Below are positions 1 to 9,775 of a DNA stretch of 64,000 nucleotides, one piece after another. Each line of letters opens with the position of its first letter. The first letter of the stretch is position 1. The notes below the pieces were generated by a model. It did not search any database and was not told the DNA's origin. It saw only the letters and a program-made list of their open reading frames with translations. The position numbers and the translations under genes were made by a program. The stretch spans positions 62,001-126,000 of the forward strand of contig KV423970.1 of NCBI GenBank assembly GCA_001632435.1, written 5' to 3'. This DNA comes from Calocera cornea HHB12733 (lineage: Eukaryota; Basidiomycota; Dacrymycetes; Dacrymycetales; Dacrymycetaceae).

Positions 1-80
1 TGTTATTGCATATTCTTCGCGAGTACTTTTGGCATTGGGAACATCGACCCCGGCTATCAACCTCTCCCCGACATGACCGC

Positions 81-1059
81 TCATGAAGACGATGGGGCCG
101 ACTTGCTCCTGACGTACTGCTCGAAAGTCGTCAGCCCGGGGTACACCTTCTTCAGTGCCGGGATGTCCGCGCTGTAGCCCTTCTCCCTGAAGAACTTCAG
201 CCCTGTCAGCATGTCCCGAACATCCAATGCACAGAGAACGCACCTTGAACATGAGCGACACGTCCGTCGGCATCAGCGCCCCAAGCACACTCGCGGGCAT
301 CCAAGCAGCCCACGGCCTCGCCCCCTGCACCTTGGCATACGCGTCCTTCATCCCCTCCACGGTCAGGTCGTCCCCAGCCAAGGCAATCTCCTTGCCCTTC
401 CACTGCTCGGGGCTCTCGAGGGCACGCGCGGCGAACCAGCCTATGTCCTGCACCGCGATGAGCTTGAGGCTCTTCCCGCCGAGCAGGGAACCGAACACCC
501 CCAGGCCGATCGCGCGCTTCATCCCCGGCTCGGCGGGTAGGTTGTCCATGAACGCCACGGGGCGCAGGATGGTCCAGCTCGGAAGGCCGGCCGCGAAGAG
601 GTGCTCCTCCACCCGGCGCTTGCTCTCGAAGTGCGGGACGCCCGTGCCGGACTCGGCATTCCCCACCGATGAGAAGACGAGGTGACGCACGCCGGCGGTC
701 TTGGCGTTGTCGATGAACAAGTTGCCCGACTCGGTCTCTCCCGCCGTTCCCTTCGGCCCGGAGAACTGAGTAACGAGGAAGGCACGGTCGCACCCCTTGA
801 GTGCGGAGACCAGGGAGGGCCCATCGAACATGTCCGCTTTGACGACCTGGACGCCTTTGGACTCGAGTGCCTGCGCACTGGGGGAGGAGATGTTGCGCGT
901 TATGGCTCGGATGGAGACTTTGTCGCCTTTCAAGAGCTCGGAGACGACTGTTGCACGTGTGAATATTCATGCTACGAGAAGTGGATGCGACGAGGACGCA
1001 CCTGCTCCGCCCTGGGCACCCGTTGCGCCGGTCACTAAAACCGTCGGTTTGCCAGACAT
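81..1059 (-). CDS. NmrA-like NAD(P)-binding protein
   Basis: This is a predicted cytosolic NmrA/isoflavone-reductase-type Rossmann protein of 291 aa, related to redox sensors and atypical short-chain dehydrogenases. The exons are 1059-1002, 947-244 and 194-81. The introns (54 and 49 nt) both start GTGCGT, and the second has a CTGAC branch site before its AAG acceptor. The N-terminus reads MSGKPTVLVTGATGAQGG, which carries the GxxGxxG dinucleotide-binding loop near residues 11-17. Downstream are an FSSVGNAESG strand and a THR-free NmrA core with SWTILRPVAFMDN, typical of the family. The C-terminus KVYPGLTTFEQYV is also conserved in fungal NmrA-like proteins. The substrate is unknown, and it could be a quinone or NADPH sensor rather than an enzyme. 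It has no operon-like partner; the next gene upstream is a tRNA. Confidence 0.85.
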
Positions 1060-1812
1060 ATTTGCTCAGTTAACTCGGTATTTGTTTATTGCTTGATTCC
1101 TTTAGATGAACGCCAGTCGGAGAGTGCCTACATTTCTTATATGAAGCCATGCGGCGAATTGCAAGCCGCACGAGATCGGACGCGTCATGCCACCTCCCCC
1201 GGGGGTGACCAACGCGGGTCCCAGGGTCCCACCACCTTGCTTGTGATCAATCACCTTCCCACGACGCGGCGGGAACAATGCCGAACGAAGCAAAGTAAGG
1301 CGGTTTGGTCAGAGCGAACGTGTTACGTCAGGTATGTTGGTAAGGCGCACGAACGGGGAGGAGCGGGAAGCGCGGCGCATCGGCGGATGCTCCGGAGGAG
1401 TGCGTTTGCCGATGCGCCAGGGCGAGTTCCACGCAGCCCCACAACTTCGTCTGAGAACTGTGCTTGGATAACAAACCATCTGTTGGATTGTGATACCGCG
1501 TGGCACTTATCCTTGCTGACCATCCACTTCAGCGGCCATTTCAACGCCGGCTACGACTCACCTAGTCGCCGCTCTCTGCGGAGTGGTTGTGGAGCCGGCT
1601 GACAAGCCAGCACCCTAAAGGCCTTGCTCCTGTGGCTCGCTTGTTAACGCTTCTTGCAGGGGAGCAAGCGATCGGGACCCCGAAGCGAAGCGTGCATCTA
1701 TAGGATGAATGACCAGGCTATGGTTGGATGGAACAGACGGCAATTAAAAAGCCTGTAGGAGTCGAAGGACGCGGATTGATGTCACCTGCAGGGAGGTCAA
1801 AAGAGGATTTCT
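1060..1812. other. Intergenic region, no gene seen
   Basis: This stretch lies between the NmrA-like gene start and the tRNA 3' end. The open frames here are short, lack splice-supported extensions and have no recognisable motif. A T-run on the minus strand around 1799-1802 can serve as the RNA polymerase III terminator of the tRNA. The rest is presumably promoter sequence for the NmrA-like gene. Confidence 0.5.
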
Positions 1813-1913
1813 GACAACTGCAAGGCTCGAACTTGCGACCTTCTGTGTACAAAGGACCTGCCTGGAGAGGCAACTTGTTAGACAGATGCGCTAGCCAACT
1901 GCGCCAAGTTGCC
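1813..1913 (-). tRNA. tRNA-Val (anticodon AAC) with intron
   Basis: Read on the minus strand, the 73-nt mature cloverleaf is complete. It has a 7-bp acceptor stem (GGCAACT with AGTTGTC, one G-U pair), a D arm closed by GCGC/GCGC, an anticodon stem TCTGT/ACAGA, a 5-nt variable loop AGGTC, and a T arm GCAAG-TTCGAGC-CTTGC. The anticodon loop after intron removal is CTAACAC, giving anticodon AAC (valine; A34 expected to become inosine). A 28-nt intron sits directly after position 37, the canonical eukaryotic site. CCA is not encoded, as usual in eukaryotes. A short T-run follows the 3' end. The 5' strand of the acceptor stem is also perfectly complementary to the start of the intron (see findings). 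Confidence 0.93.
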
Positions 1914-2063
1914 TGAATGAGCGCTGAATTCTACTCAAGCGCTTCTCGTATTGCGGAGTCATGGGGTCCCACGGACCACTGCGCCTGCACCCAAGGGAAG
2001 GTGCTGGGCCGCTGGAAGGTATCAATGTGCAACAAGACTGCAATTAGGCGACACTGAGGACAA
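1914..2063. other. Short spacer between tRNA and SDR gene
   Basis: This 150-bp spacer must hold any upstream pol III elements of the tRNA and the 3' end of the SDR transcript. No other feature is seen. Confidence 0.4.
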
Positions 2064-3007
2064 TTAAGCAGTCTTCGTCATAGAAACGACATGATCATAA
2101 AGCTTCTTCCTCGTCTCCTCGGTGCTCCACTTAGACGGCCCCGCATCCTCTGCATGGTTGTCCAGATAGAACGCCCCCTTGGCGAACTTCTCCGACAGGA
2201 GCGGGTGCACGAGCCACTCGCCCGCTGTGGCCATCGAGACACTGATGGGGTAGACGAGGGGGAGGAGGAGCTTCCCCAAAACACCGTTGACAATGGACGT
2301 GCGGACGAACCCGGGGAACATGTGTGTGAAGGAGATGTTGGGGTAGCGGCGGGCAATTTCCTATTGCACTGTCAGCGCTGACGTCGAGCAAGTACACACG
2401 CATGGATACTCACATCGACCATAAGGTCGTTCCCAGTCGTAGCGTGGTTTGCAGCATTGGCCAGACCGTAAGTGTTCTTCAGATCGATATCCTCCCAATC
2501 GATCTTCCCATTGCTGCCCGCATGGAGCACAGTTTCAACCCTCGCCTCCTCACCCATCTCCTTCGCCTTCTCAAGCAGGGGCATCAACTCAAAGACGAAC
2601 TTCCACCGGCCGTAAAGATGCAGCGCGAGCTTGCGGTCGATCCCCTCGCTCGTCTCTGTCCGCCCTTGCATCGTCATGATACCCTGGCTGAGGAAGAGGT
2701 AGTTGAGCTTGGGCAGGCGTTGCCGCAGGTCCGCAGAGACGGTCGCAATGTTGCTCATAAGCGTCGCGTCGCATTGGACGAACTCGTACTGGCTCTTCTC
2801 ATTCTTCGGGAAGGAGGCGATGATCTTCTCGGCAGCCTCCTTGCTCCGCCCGCAGATGATGATGTGTGCGTCGCCGTTGGTGTATTTGGCAAAGCCTTCG
2901 GCGGTGGCTTGCCCGACACCGGACGTGCCACCGACGAACATCGCGACCGGTCGGAAGGTAGGACGATATGTAGCATTCGCCGCGCGTACAGCTTGGAAAT
3001 TAGGCAT
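2064..3007 (-). CDS. Divergent short-chain dehydrogenase/reductase
   Basis: This is a predicted NAD(P)-binding SDR-fold protein of 296 aa from two exons, 3007-2414 and 2360-2064, with a 53-nt GTGAGT intron. The nucleotide-binding loop is VGGTSGVGQA at about residues 25-34, equivalent to TGxxxGxG. It is followed by an IIICGRSKEAAEKI segment that contains the cofactor-specificity arginine, and by an LFLSQGIM strand in place of the usual NNAG. The C-terminal part FTHMFPGFVRTSIVNG matches the PGxVxT segment of SDRs. The usual Ser-Tyr-Lys triad is not clear: the place where the family often has a TYNDLM-type segment reads TTGNDLM here. It may therefore be a weak or specialised enzyme. The substrate is unknown. 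There are no membrane segments. Confidence 0.8.
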
Positions 3008-3335
3008 GGTGGTAGGGGTAGAAGGTCAGGTTATGTGCAGGAGTAACGGCTGGCATGACCAGGCTTTTTCTACAGCCTGCCATCTTGACGGAGGGGCGGG
3101 TGAGGCTGGGTAGTCAGGGTTGCGGCTCTCATGGGTCACACGACGTGGGGACGCCCATGCTCGGAGCGTGGCCAAGGGTCTTGGGTTCGGAAAGTGACGC
3201 GTCCACAAGCCGTTGACAGCCGCATACTTGTCCACGTCGGTCATAGCCAGCCAGATGGCCAACCGGTCTAACCTCCGACAACGGCGCCCCATGCGGTACA
3301 GATACAAAATACAATGCTGTACGCTCCATGAACTC
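3008..3335. other. Intergenic region, no gene seen
   Basis: This is a 328-bp gap between the end of the ankyrin gene and the start of the SDR gene, both on the minus strand. It likely holds the ankyrin 3' UTR and the SDR promoter. No feature is recognised. Confidence 0.45.
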
Positions 3336-4309
3336 TTACAATTCGTCATGTCGTCTTCTTTTGGCTTCTTCACCGTCCACGTCCCCGTTCTGCCCTTGCT
3401 GCTCACGCCCCTCTGCTCCCCAATTCCGACCCGTTTGCATCCCTTGCTGGAACACATCCCCCAGCGCAGCTCCTACGCACAGATTTCAACGCACATCCAT
3501 TGCCCCAGACCGGATAATACGCACGTAGTTCCTCATCCGGATCCCGCCCCTCCGCCTCTGCTCGCCGCATGATGTCCTCTACCCGCTGCATAAGGCCATC
3601 CGTCATATTGCGTGCGGTCAAGTCTTGGATGTACTCGGACGGCATGGGAATTGACTGTGCAGGATCCAGTGCAGATGAGGTATTCGGAGCGTCGTCGGAA
3701 GTTGCTGCAGGCCTGTCTAGTGATCGCAAATACTCAGACACGGCCGGAAAATCCTCCTCCAACGCCCCAGCGGGCTAGCCCATCATGTTAGATGCTGACT
3801 GAGAACAGCATATATGTGCAAGGACGTACCGTCAAGCCCTCTGCATTCCGCATATCCCATGTTGCGCCCTTCTCCACCAGATACTGTGCCGTCTGTACGT
3901 CTTCAACAGTGTACAGCGGGCTGTCTCCATCCTCGTCCAGTACGTTCACATCCCCTCCTTGGGATATCAGGTACTCGAGGACATGCAGATGCCCATATGA
4001 TGCCGCTGCGTGCCTAGTCATTCCCGTAAGTGGAAGAATGGATCCTCTTTCGTCTGAGGCGCACATGGGGGTATAGGTATTCTGATCAGGTGCATTCGGT
4101 GCAATCCCTTCCTCGAGCTTCTGTCAGCCAGAGCGGCTGTCGGTCAGTTTTGGTCCGGCTCACCTACTCGCCCAACCAGTTCCTACACGAGGTTCTCAGC
4201 GCCAGCCGCAAGATCAGGCGGTACACGAGCGTACCTGCACCCGCTCAAGATCTCCATCCCCGGCCGCGACCCAAATGTTCTTCCCACTCGTTGCCACAGG
4301 CACCGGCAT
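3336..4309 (-). CDS. Small ankyrin-repeat protein
   Basis: This predicted 238-aa protein comes from six exons: 4309-4235, 4182-4168, 4120-4065, 4013-3830, 3774-3525 and 3472-3336. Splicing yields two adjacent ankyrin repeats (TYTPMHAAASYGHLHVLEYL, then DGDSPLYTVEDVQTAQYLVEKGA). A third partial element starts at NAEGLTPAGALEE. A charged helical region (QRVEDIMRRAEAEG) and a basic tail ending KRRRHDEL follow. The length and order resemble small fungal ankyrin proteins of the Yar1/SPAC type, some of which chaperone ribosomal proteins; that role is inference. The 15-nt second exon and the exact acceptor of exon 3 (4120 or 4117) are the least certain parts. The 51-nt third intron is in frame and stop-free, so it could be retained. 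Confidence 0.78.
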
Positions 4310-5078
4310 GCTTGAAAGGTATAAGTAACCGTAGTATTGTCGATGTCAGACCAGATGACGAGATGACGAGGCAAATCGATATCGACCGGCCCATTTCCAA
4401 ATTGGGACACCGTCAGTCCCTGGGGCCAAAAACTGTATTTGCTCCCGCTAGAGTTGCGTCGGTGGGTTGACTCTTGGGACTGAACTCGCCGCCGCCCACT
4501 CACGCCTGCGATTTGGCGCGAATGTTTGTGGTGCGTAAAGAGATGCTTTGATTCTCTTGATGGTATGGCCTTTCTCCGCACAGCGTTGCTGCGCTGTGAC
4601 GCTGTCATGACCCTTCGCCTCTCGCAATTATGTGGCCATTTTACCACAATTTGCGAATGGCTACCAAAATATTTTGCAAAAGGTGTTATCCATTGGTGAA
4701 TGATCCCTGGGGTCTCTAGAGAGGGAAGAAAGTGCGCGGAACACGATGTACAGGCCTTTCTTTTACGCGAGCTCGCTGCATGGCTCTTCATTCACGCGCT
4801 AAGCGGATTGGCCACTGAGTCCTTGGACTGGCACAGAAGAACTCTGCCGTGTTACTGCTGGCTAATGGGTGATCAATGTACAGAATAAAGGCATGTAAGA
4901 TCCCGTGTTTGCGAAGCGTATCTCGGTCTAGTATGAAAATACTGTCTGCGCATCGGTTTGTGACATCAATAATCATTCATCGTATGGACCACAATACGTG
5001 TAGCTAGTATACACACGTGCACAACGTCATATCGTCATTGCCTCAGCCAGAGAAACAGCCAGACCTGGCCCCAGCCAT
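4310..5078. other. Intergenic region, no gene seen
   Basis: This is about 770 bp between the start of the ankyrin gene and the 3' end of the sugar permease gene. Minus-strand open frames here have no motif and no plausible splice partners. It likely contains the ankyrin promoter and the permease 3' UTR. Confidence 0.45.
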
Positions 5079-6823
5079 CTACACCCTGTCCTCAATGTAC
5101 GTGGCGTTGGGCTTGTCGAGGTCATCGACAGAGTGCTCCTTCTCGTCGTACTGGGCATCGAGGGCGGCGCCGACGTCCTGGCCTCCGACAACAGCATCGG
5201 GGCCGTCAAAGATGGCGGCAAGCTCCTCCAGTGTAGGGCCACGCGTCTCGGGGTAGAAAATGTAGATGACCGCAGTCTCGACGAAGAGCCAACAGTCGTA
5301 AAAGATGTAGAACTTCCAGGTGAGATTCTGGAGACCAATCGGGTTGACGAACTGATTGAAACCGGAGCCAGCGCGAGTGAGCAGCTGCGTGATGGCGATA
5401 CCCTTAGCACGGGTGCTATAGGGGAAGATCTCGACGATGTAGTTGTAGGTGAGGGGCATCATGGTGTTGTACCTGGACGGCGAATCAGCGTCAATAGTCA
5501 TGAAAAGGTGCGGGGATTATGCGCACATGGGATAATACAGGAAGATCATGCCCACAACCGCGCCCGCGGCGTGAAGGTTGCCCGTCTGGGCGAAGTTAGC
5601 CGAGGCGATCGTCCAGCAAATGAAGATGACGAGCATGCCGGTGTATGAGAAGAGGTACTGGGTACGGCGGTTGAGGACGCGGCACCACAAGGAACCGTTG
5701 ATGCCAGTAATGAGGTTCCAGATCATCAGGCCCAGGTTGATGATGTTCTGAGTTTTCTTGTCCAAGATACCGACCGAGTTGAGAACCTTGGCGAGGTAGT
5801 AGGACACGATACCTACGAAGCCAAGTCAGTCATCCAGCAAACATGCGGTTGGGCAGGGTAGTTTACCGTTTCCAGACCACTGGGAGAAAAGCCCAACACA
5901 GGCTGCGATGAAGGAACGCCTGCGGTTGCCTGCGGTCCTCATGAGGTCGAGCCAGCCGCGCTTGTTGGCCTCGAGCTCCATCTTGATCGTCGCCTCGATC
6001 TCCGCAAATTCAGCCTTGACAAAGGCATCGTCGCGGTTGCCCTCAGCGTGATACTTGGCGAGAATGTCGAATGCCTGGTCGCCCTTGCCTTTGGCGATGA
6101 GGAAACGTGGAGACTCGGGAACCCACCAAATGAAGATGAGCTGCAGCGCAGAAGGCGCAATTTGCATGAGGGAAGGCAGGCGCCATGACCAGTTGTTCGT
6201 CCAGAAGAAGGTGCCGAGCGTCACCCCGGCGGCCAAGGTCGCACCGGCGTAGTAGCTGATGTTGAAGAGACCGGTGAGGACGGCGCGCTCCTTCGGATAT
6301 GATAATTCCGCGATCAGCTGAGAGGCGCCACCAATAGCGAACGGAATACCCAGACCGAGGATGAGACGAGAAGCGATGAACATGCCGATGTTGACGGATG
6401 CGGTCTGGATGATGACGCCAATGAAGATGATTGCACTTCCGATAACGACCGAAATCTTCCGGCCCCAGCGATCATTGCAATACGGGACGAATGGGAAGGC
6501 GAAGACACCACCGATAGAGAAAGCAGCGCTCATGATTCCGAGAAGCGCCCCGTTCGGGTTGTCGAAATCTGGTTTTCGGCCAGTCAGTAATTGTAGCAAT
6601 CATGAATAGGCGCTCTCTTACAGTCCAACCATGGCTGCACCGACTGAAGACCGTTGAGCACGGATCCATCATATCCAGAGGTCATCTCCACGCCTAAGCA
6701 CGCCGGGACCAGCGTCAAGTACAGCAATCGCAGATTGGGCTTGTTGTACCATGGCACCTTATCGTGGGCCAATAGATGGTTGACATGGGACTCTTTCGCG
6801 ATCTGCTGGGCGTTGGGTGCCAT
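5079..6823 (-). CDS. MFS sugar permease (lactose/hexose permease type)
   Basis: This is a 527-aa proton-coupled sugar transporter of the plasma membrane. The exons are 6823-6622, 6568-5867, 5812-5527 and 5472-5079, with introns of 53-54 nt. It has the signatures of the sugar porter family: the loop 2-3 motif DRWGRKISVVIGS, the loop 6-7 motif PESPRFLIAKGK, and the terminal motif PETRGPTLEEL. About 12 hydrophobic helices can be read, including GIMSAAFSIGGVFAFPFVP and FIASRLILGLGIPFAIGGA. The central loop is long and charged. The N-terminus (HVNHLLAHDKVPWYNKPNLR) and overall form resemble fungal lactose permease-like transporters, but the sugar cannot be told from sequence. An in-frame ATG 75 nt upstream exists; the downstream ATG was chosen because a TATA-like box lies immediately before the upstream one. 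Confidence 0.92.
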
Positions 6824-6900
6824 GACGGACGCGGTCAGGGAGGAAAGAGGGGGCGGCTGAGAGAAAGTCGCGGCGGGGCCCCACAAGAAGGCAATCACAT

Positions 6901-6909
6901 CCCTTTATA
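6901..6909 (-). promoter_or_regulatory. TATA-like box of the sugar permease gene
   Basis: On the minus strand the sequence GTATAAAGG lies about 80 bp before the chosen ATG. This spacing suits a transcription start between the box and the ATG and argues against use of the upstream ATG at 6898. Confidence 0.45.
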
Positions 6910-7992
6910 CCTTGCGGGACATCAGAATACAGGCGTTACAGGCCCGGGTTCCCCGCCCATTCACTTGCCGCTAGCGACAGAATACGAGTGATACGATTCT
7001 GCGGCTGGAAGCTCGAACCCGAAGGGGTAAAAAGTGCACCGAAGCCCCAGTTACGTCGTTCTCGCCCGGCAGATAAGACGCAATTGGAAGGTGTACCGGA
7101 GTTCGCGCCCGAAGTGGCAAGATAAATTGATGGGCGGCGCTCAGGACCGTCGCGAGCCGTGAGAAGCGGCCAACAGGCTTAATCACAATGTGGAGGTGGT
7201 ACACGTGTGCCACCCGCTTGAAAAAGTGGCAGTGCGGAGCCCCGTGGGACTGAATGAGAGATCCGGTCCGCTCGAACTGTATGATAACAATCAAGGGGAC
7301 TGCTCCTTCCAGCTGCGGAGAGGAAGACAGCATCCATCGGCGCGGGCAGGAATTGAGGACCTGATGTACCTTTAGTACAGCGTCACCTTCGCATGAATGA
7401 ACACCCAGCAAGGAGGGGTGCTGCCATTCGTTAGTCGCCGACGCCAAGCGATAGTACTTGGACACTTCAGATAAAGCCGACTATATCATTTGTCACCAGA
7501 CATAGAGATGAGCTTCGATGGCAGAGGTCGCCATCTTGGCCATAGGATGGGTCGGGAGTAGAGCGAGCGAAGATCGAGCTGCCAAGGTGTTGATCTCGTT
7601 AAGGTACAGAAGAAGCACAGCCAGAGGGAGAAGCACAGATCAAGCTCTAGCATTCGTGCACCAAAGAGGAGGGCATACGGATGGAAGAAAGAAACCGAAA
7701 GAAGATGCGGGGGCGGCCCCTTCTTCCCCATCCAGATGGTATATATTCTGGGTAGGATCCAGGTGGAGATGACGCTAAGACAGGGCCGCCGGGCAGCGGC
7801 ATAGGGACGGCACGAACACGCGACCCTCTTCCCTGTGCGTCTCCACAACCCGTAGAGAACAGCTCGCAAAGACCAATCAGGATATTTACTGGCTTGCCAG
7901 AAAGCACAGCCCGACATCGGTATGGTGACTGTAAAAGGATTAGTTATGATGAGTGTAACTACTAATACAAAATTAGATCCTGGTCCCTCATA
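6910..7992. other. Intergenic region, no gene seen
   Basis: This stretch of about 1.1 kb lies upstream of the permease. The open frames of up to about 140 codons on the minus strand (for example 7486-7917) read as Trp/Arg/Leu-rich nonsense without splice support. It is probably regulatory sequence of the permease plus the 3' end of the next gene. Confidence 0.45.
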
Positions 7993-9302
7993 TTAGAGGG
8001 GTCCAGTCCTTTTTTTCTCTGTACCGCTGTCTCGCGCGCTCGGTTCTGGTCCACCGCCAGCATCAAGGCTAGAAGATGAACCGCCTACAAGCTCAGTCCT
8101 GCTATCTTCAGTATGCATCGTCCAACCCTCTCTGCCACGCATCGTGTCGGACTCTGCGAAAGTCGTCATGCTCGGAGAACTCGGCGCAAGCGCATACATC
8201 GTTCCACTCCCTGGTCGTGAAAGGCTCGGGTAGGCGCTCTGCATCGCGAAGAGCGACCTGCGGTAGCTGGTCTGTTCCTGCCAGTACGCAGCGATTTCCG
8301 CACGGCGACTGTCTCGCTGCCGTCTATGCACGACGAACAAGACGACAAATATGCCTACCATGACTGCAAACAGGATCAGATGACAGCCATATGACAGAGA
8401 AGCACAGCGTACGCAGGACAATGCCCACCCCAGTAATCACGTATTCCCAGGTCTTTAATTGCCGCGGGGCACCTGGGGATTGCCCACAAGCACCATTATG
8501 GCAATTGTACTAGAGTTGAGTCAGCTCGTGGTCAATACTCTCGATGGCGAAGGGTCTGCTCACAGACCCGCACTCCTTATCCCCACCGCACGAGTCACCA
8601 ACCGCCTTCACTCGCATACAAACTCTCTGGGACCCATCGCAATAGCTCTCTGGCGTCTTGCAGTTGTCGCGAGAGACGACTTGTATGAAGACGGAGCCGT
8701 GCGATCCATATCCAGTATATGCGACGTTCTCAACAATACAAGGGCTCCCGATAGTCGCATTCTGCCACTGGCAGGTGAAGGACAGACAGACAGATCCATT
8801 GGAGTTCATGGATGATGAGAGATCATCTGAGTTCGGCGGCGGGGCGCATTCGTCTGGTGAGACAGGATGAGCCTTGGTCACAGAGGTGGGCCATTGAGCT
8901 TGCGTACCGTCTCGGTTCAGCTGACATGGGCTCCCCACGTCGATCAAAGGTAGACATATATTTTCTTCGTCTGGGCAAAAAGTCCCAGAGGGGCATAATG
9001 GTGGTTGTGGATTCGACCCATAGCCGAAACTGTGCGGCGTTGAGTACAAGGACGGGGCTTGACATGAATGGCACATACGCGTATTGGTCTTTCCTGCAAC
9101 CTTTCGGCTCGCATACACCCTGTGAGCTGCAATAGCCTGTTGCATCGCAGTCGGTCACAAAGCGGCGTGTGTCCGGGTCCAATCCGTTGTTCGCCAGGTT
9201 GCAGGTGCCATTGACCGGTACTGTACCGAGACCAGCTGCTAGGGCGGATGGGAGTGGAATAGACAATAAGAGAAGAATGAGTGAATATGGCAAGAGGGCC
9301 AT
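7993..9302 (-). CDS. Cysteine-rich single-pass membrane protein
   Basis: This predicted 367-aa type I membrane protein comes from five exons: 9302-9079, 9029-8908, 8853-8564, 8509-8413 and 8363-7993. A clear signal peptide (MALLPYSLILLLLSIPLPSA) opens the protein. About 230 residues with many cysteines follow, in short clusters such as CDATGYCSSQGVCEPKGC and CPSGTFCPDEENIC. There are N-glycosylation sites (NGTC, NGSV, NATI). A single membrane helix (YVITGVGIVLLMVGIFVVLF) is assembled across the last intron and is followed by a basic stop-transfer HRRQRDSRR. The cytosolic tail of about 110 aa is rich in Ser, Thr and Tyr. The layout is receptor- or cell-wall-sensor-like, but I do not recognise the family. 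The 54-nt second intron is in frame and stop-free; homology-like continuity (LNRDDECAPP) favours splicing. Confidence 0.8.
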
Positions 9303-9775
9303 AGTAACGAGAGTGGTAGTGGTCAGAGCGAAAGAGGCGTGCAGAAGGAGAATCAGCGGGAAAGGATCGGAGGATGAGACGGCATGGAGTCGTACTGTAT
9401 GGAGGGGCAGGTCGGGCACCGGGGACGATCGCGCCTCGTCCCTCATTGAACGTTCGCGCAAGGGTCCTTCTCACACAGCCTCCACGTGCATCAGACAAGC
9501 TTCTGCGTGGCCTTGGCATTCCAGTCCCCGCCGATGGCACCCAAACAAGCTTTGTTGACTCACACTCGATGGCCCGACCGAAATGCTATTATGGACTATA
9601 GGGTGCGCGTGAAAGTAATGCTACAGGTTATGCGATGGTATACGATGGTTGGAACATGCGATGACAAGGCGTCGTGCGATCGAAGCACCGACGACAGTAC
9701 AGTAAGCTAGCTAAACAACAGCAAGTGTACAAGAGTAGTCGTACAAACTTCATTGGAAAGAATTTCTAGCCTCTA
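9303..9775. other. Intergenic region, no gene seen
   Basis: This 473-bp stretch contains the promoter of the cysteine-rich membrane protein and the 3' end of the next gene upstream. No conserved element is recognised. Confidence 0.45.

Noticed and set aside
206..970. Long minus-strand frame over the NmrA-like gene in a different phase
   Set aside because: It is Arg-rich frame-shadow translation; the true frame carries the Rossmann loop and NmrA motifs and splices cleanly.
6985..7030. Possible tRNA suggested by a GGTTCGAG-like string on the minus strand
   Set aside because: The flanking bases do not form a T stem, and no anticodon or acceptor stem is found.
6971..7917. Two medium open frames on the minus strand upstream of the sugar permease
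   Set aside because: There are no recognisable protein features and no consistent splice sites to neighbouring frames; treated as intergenic.
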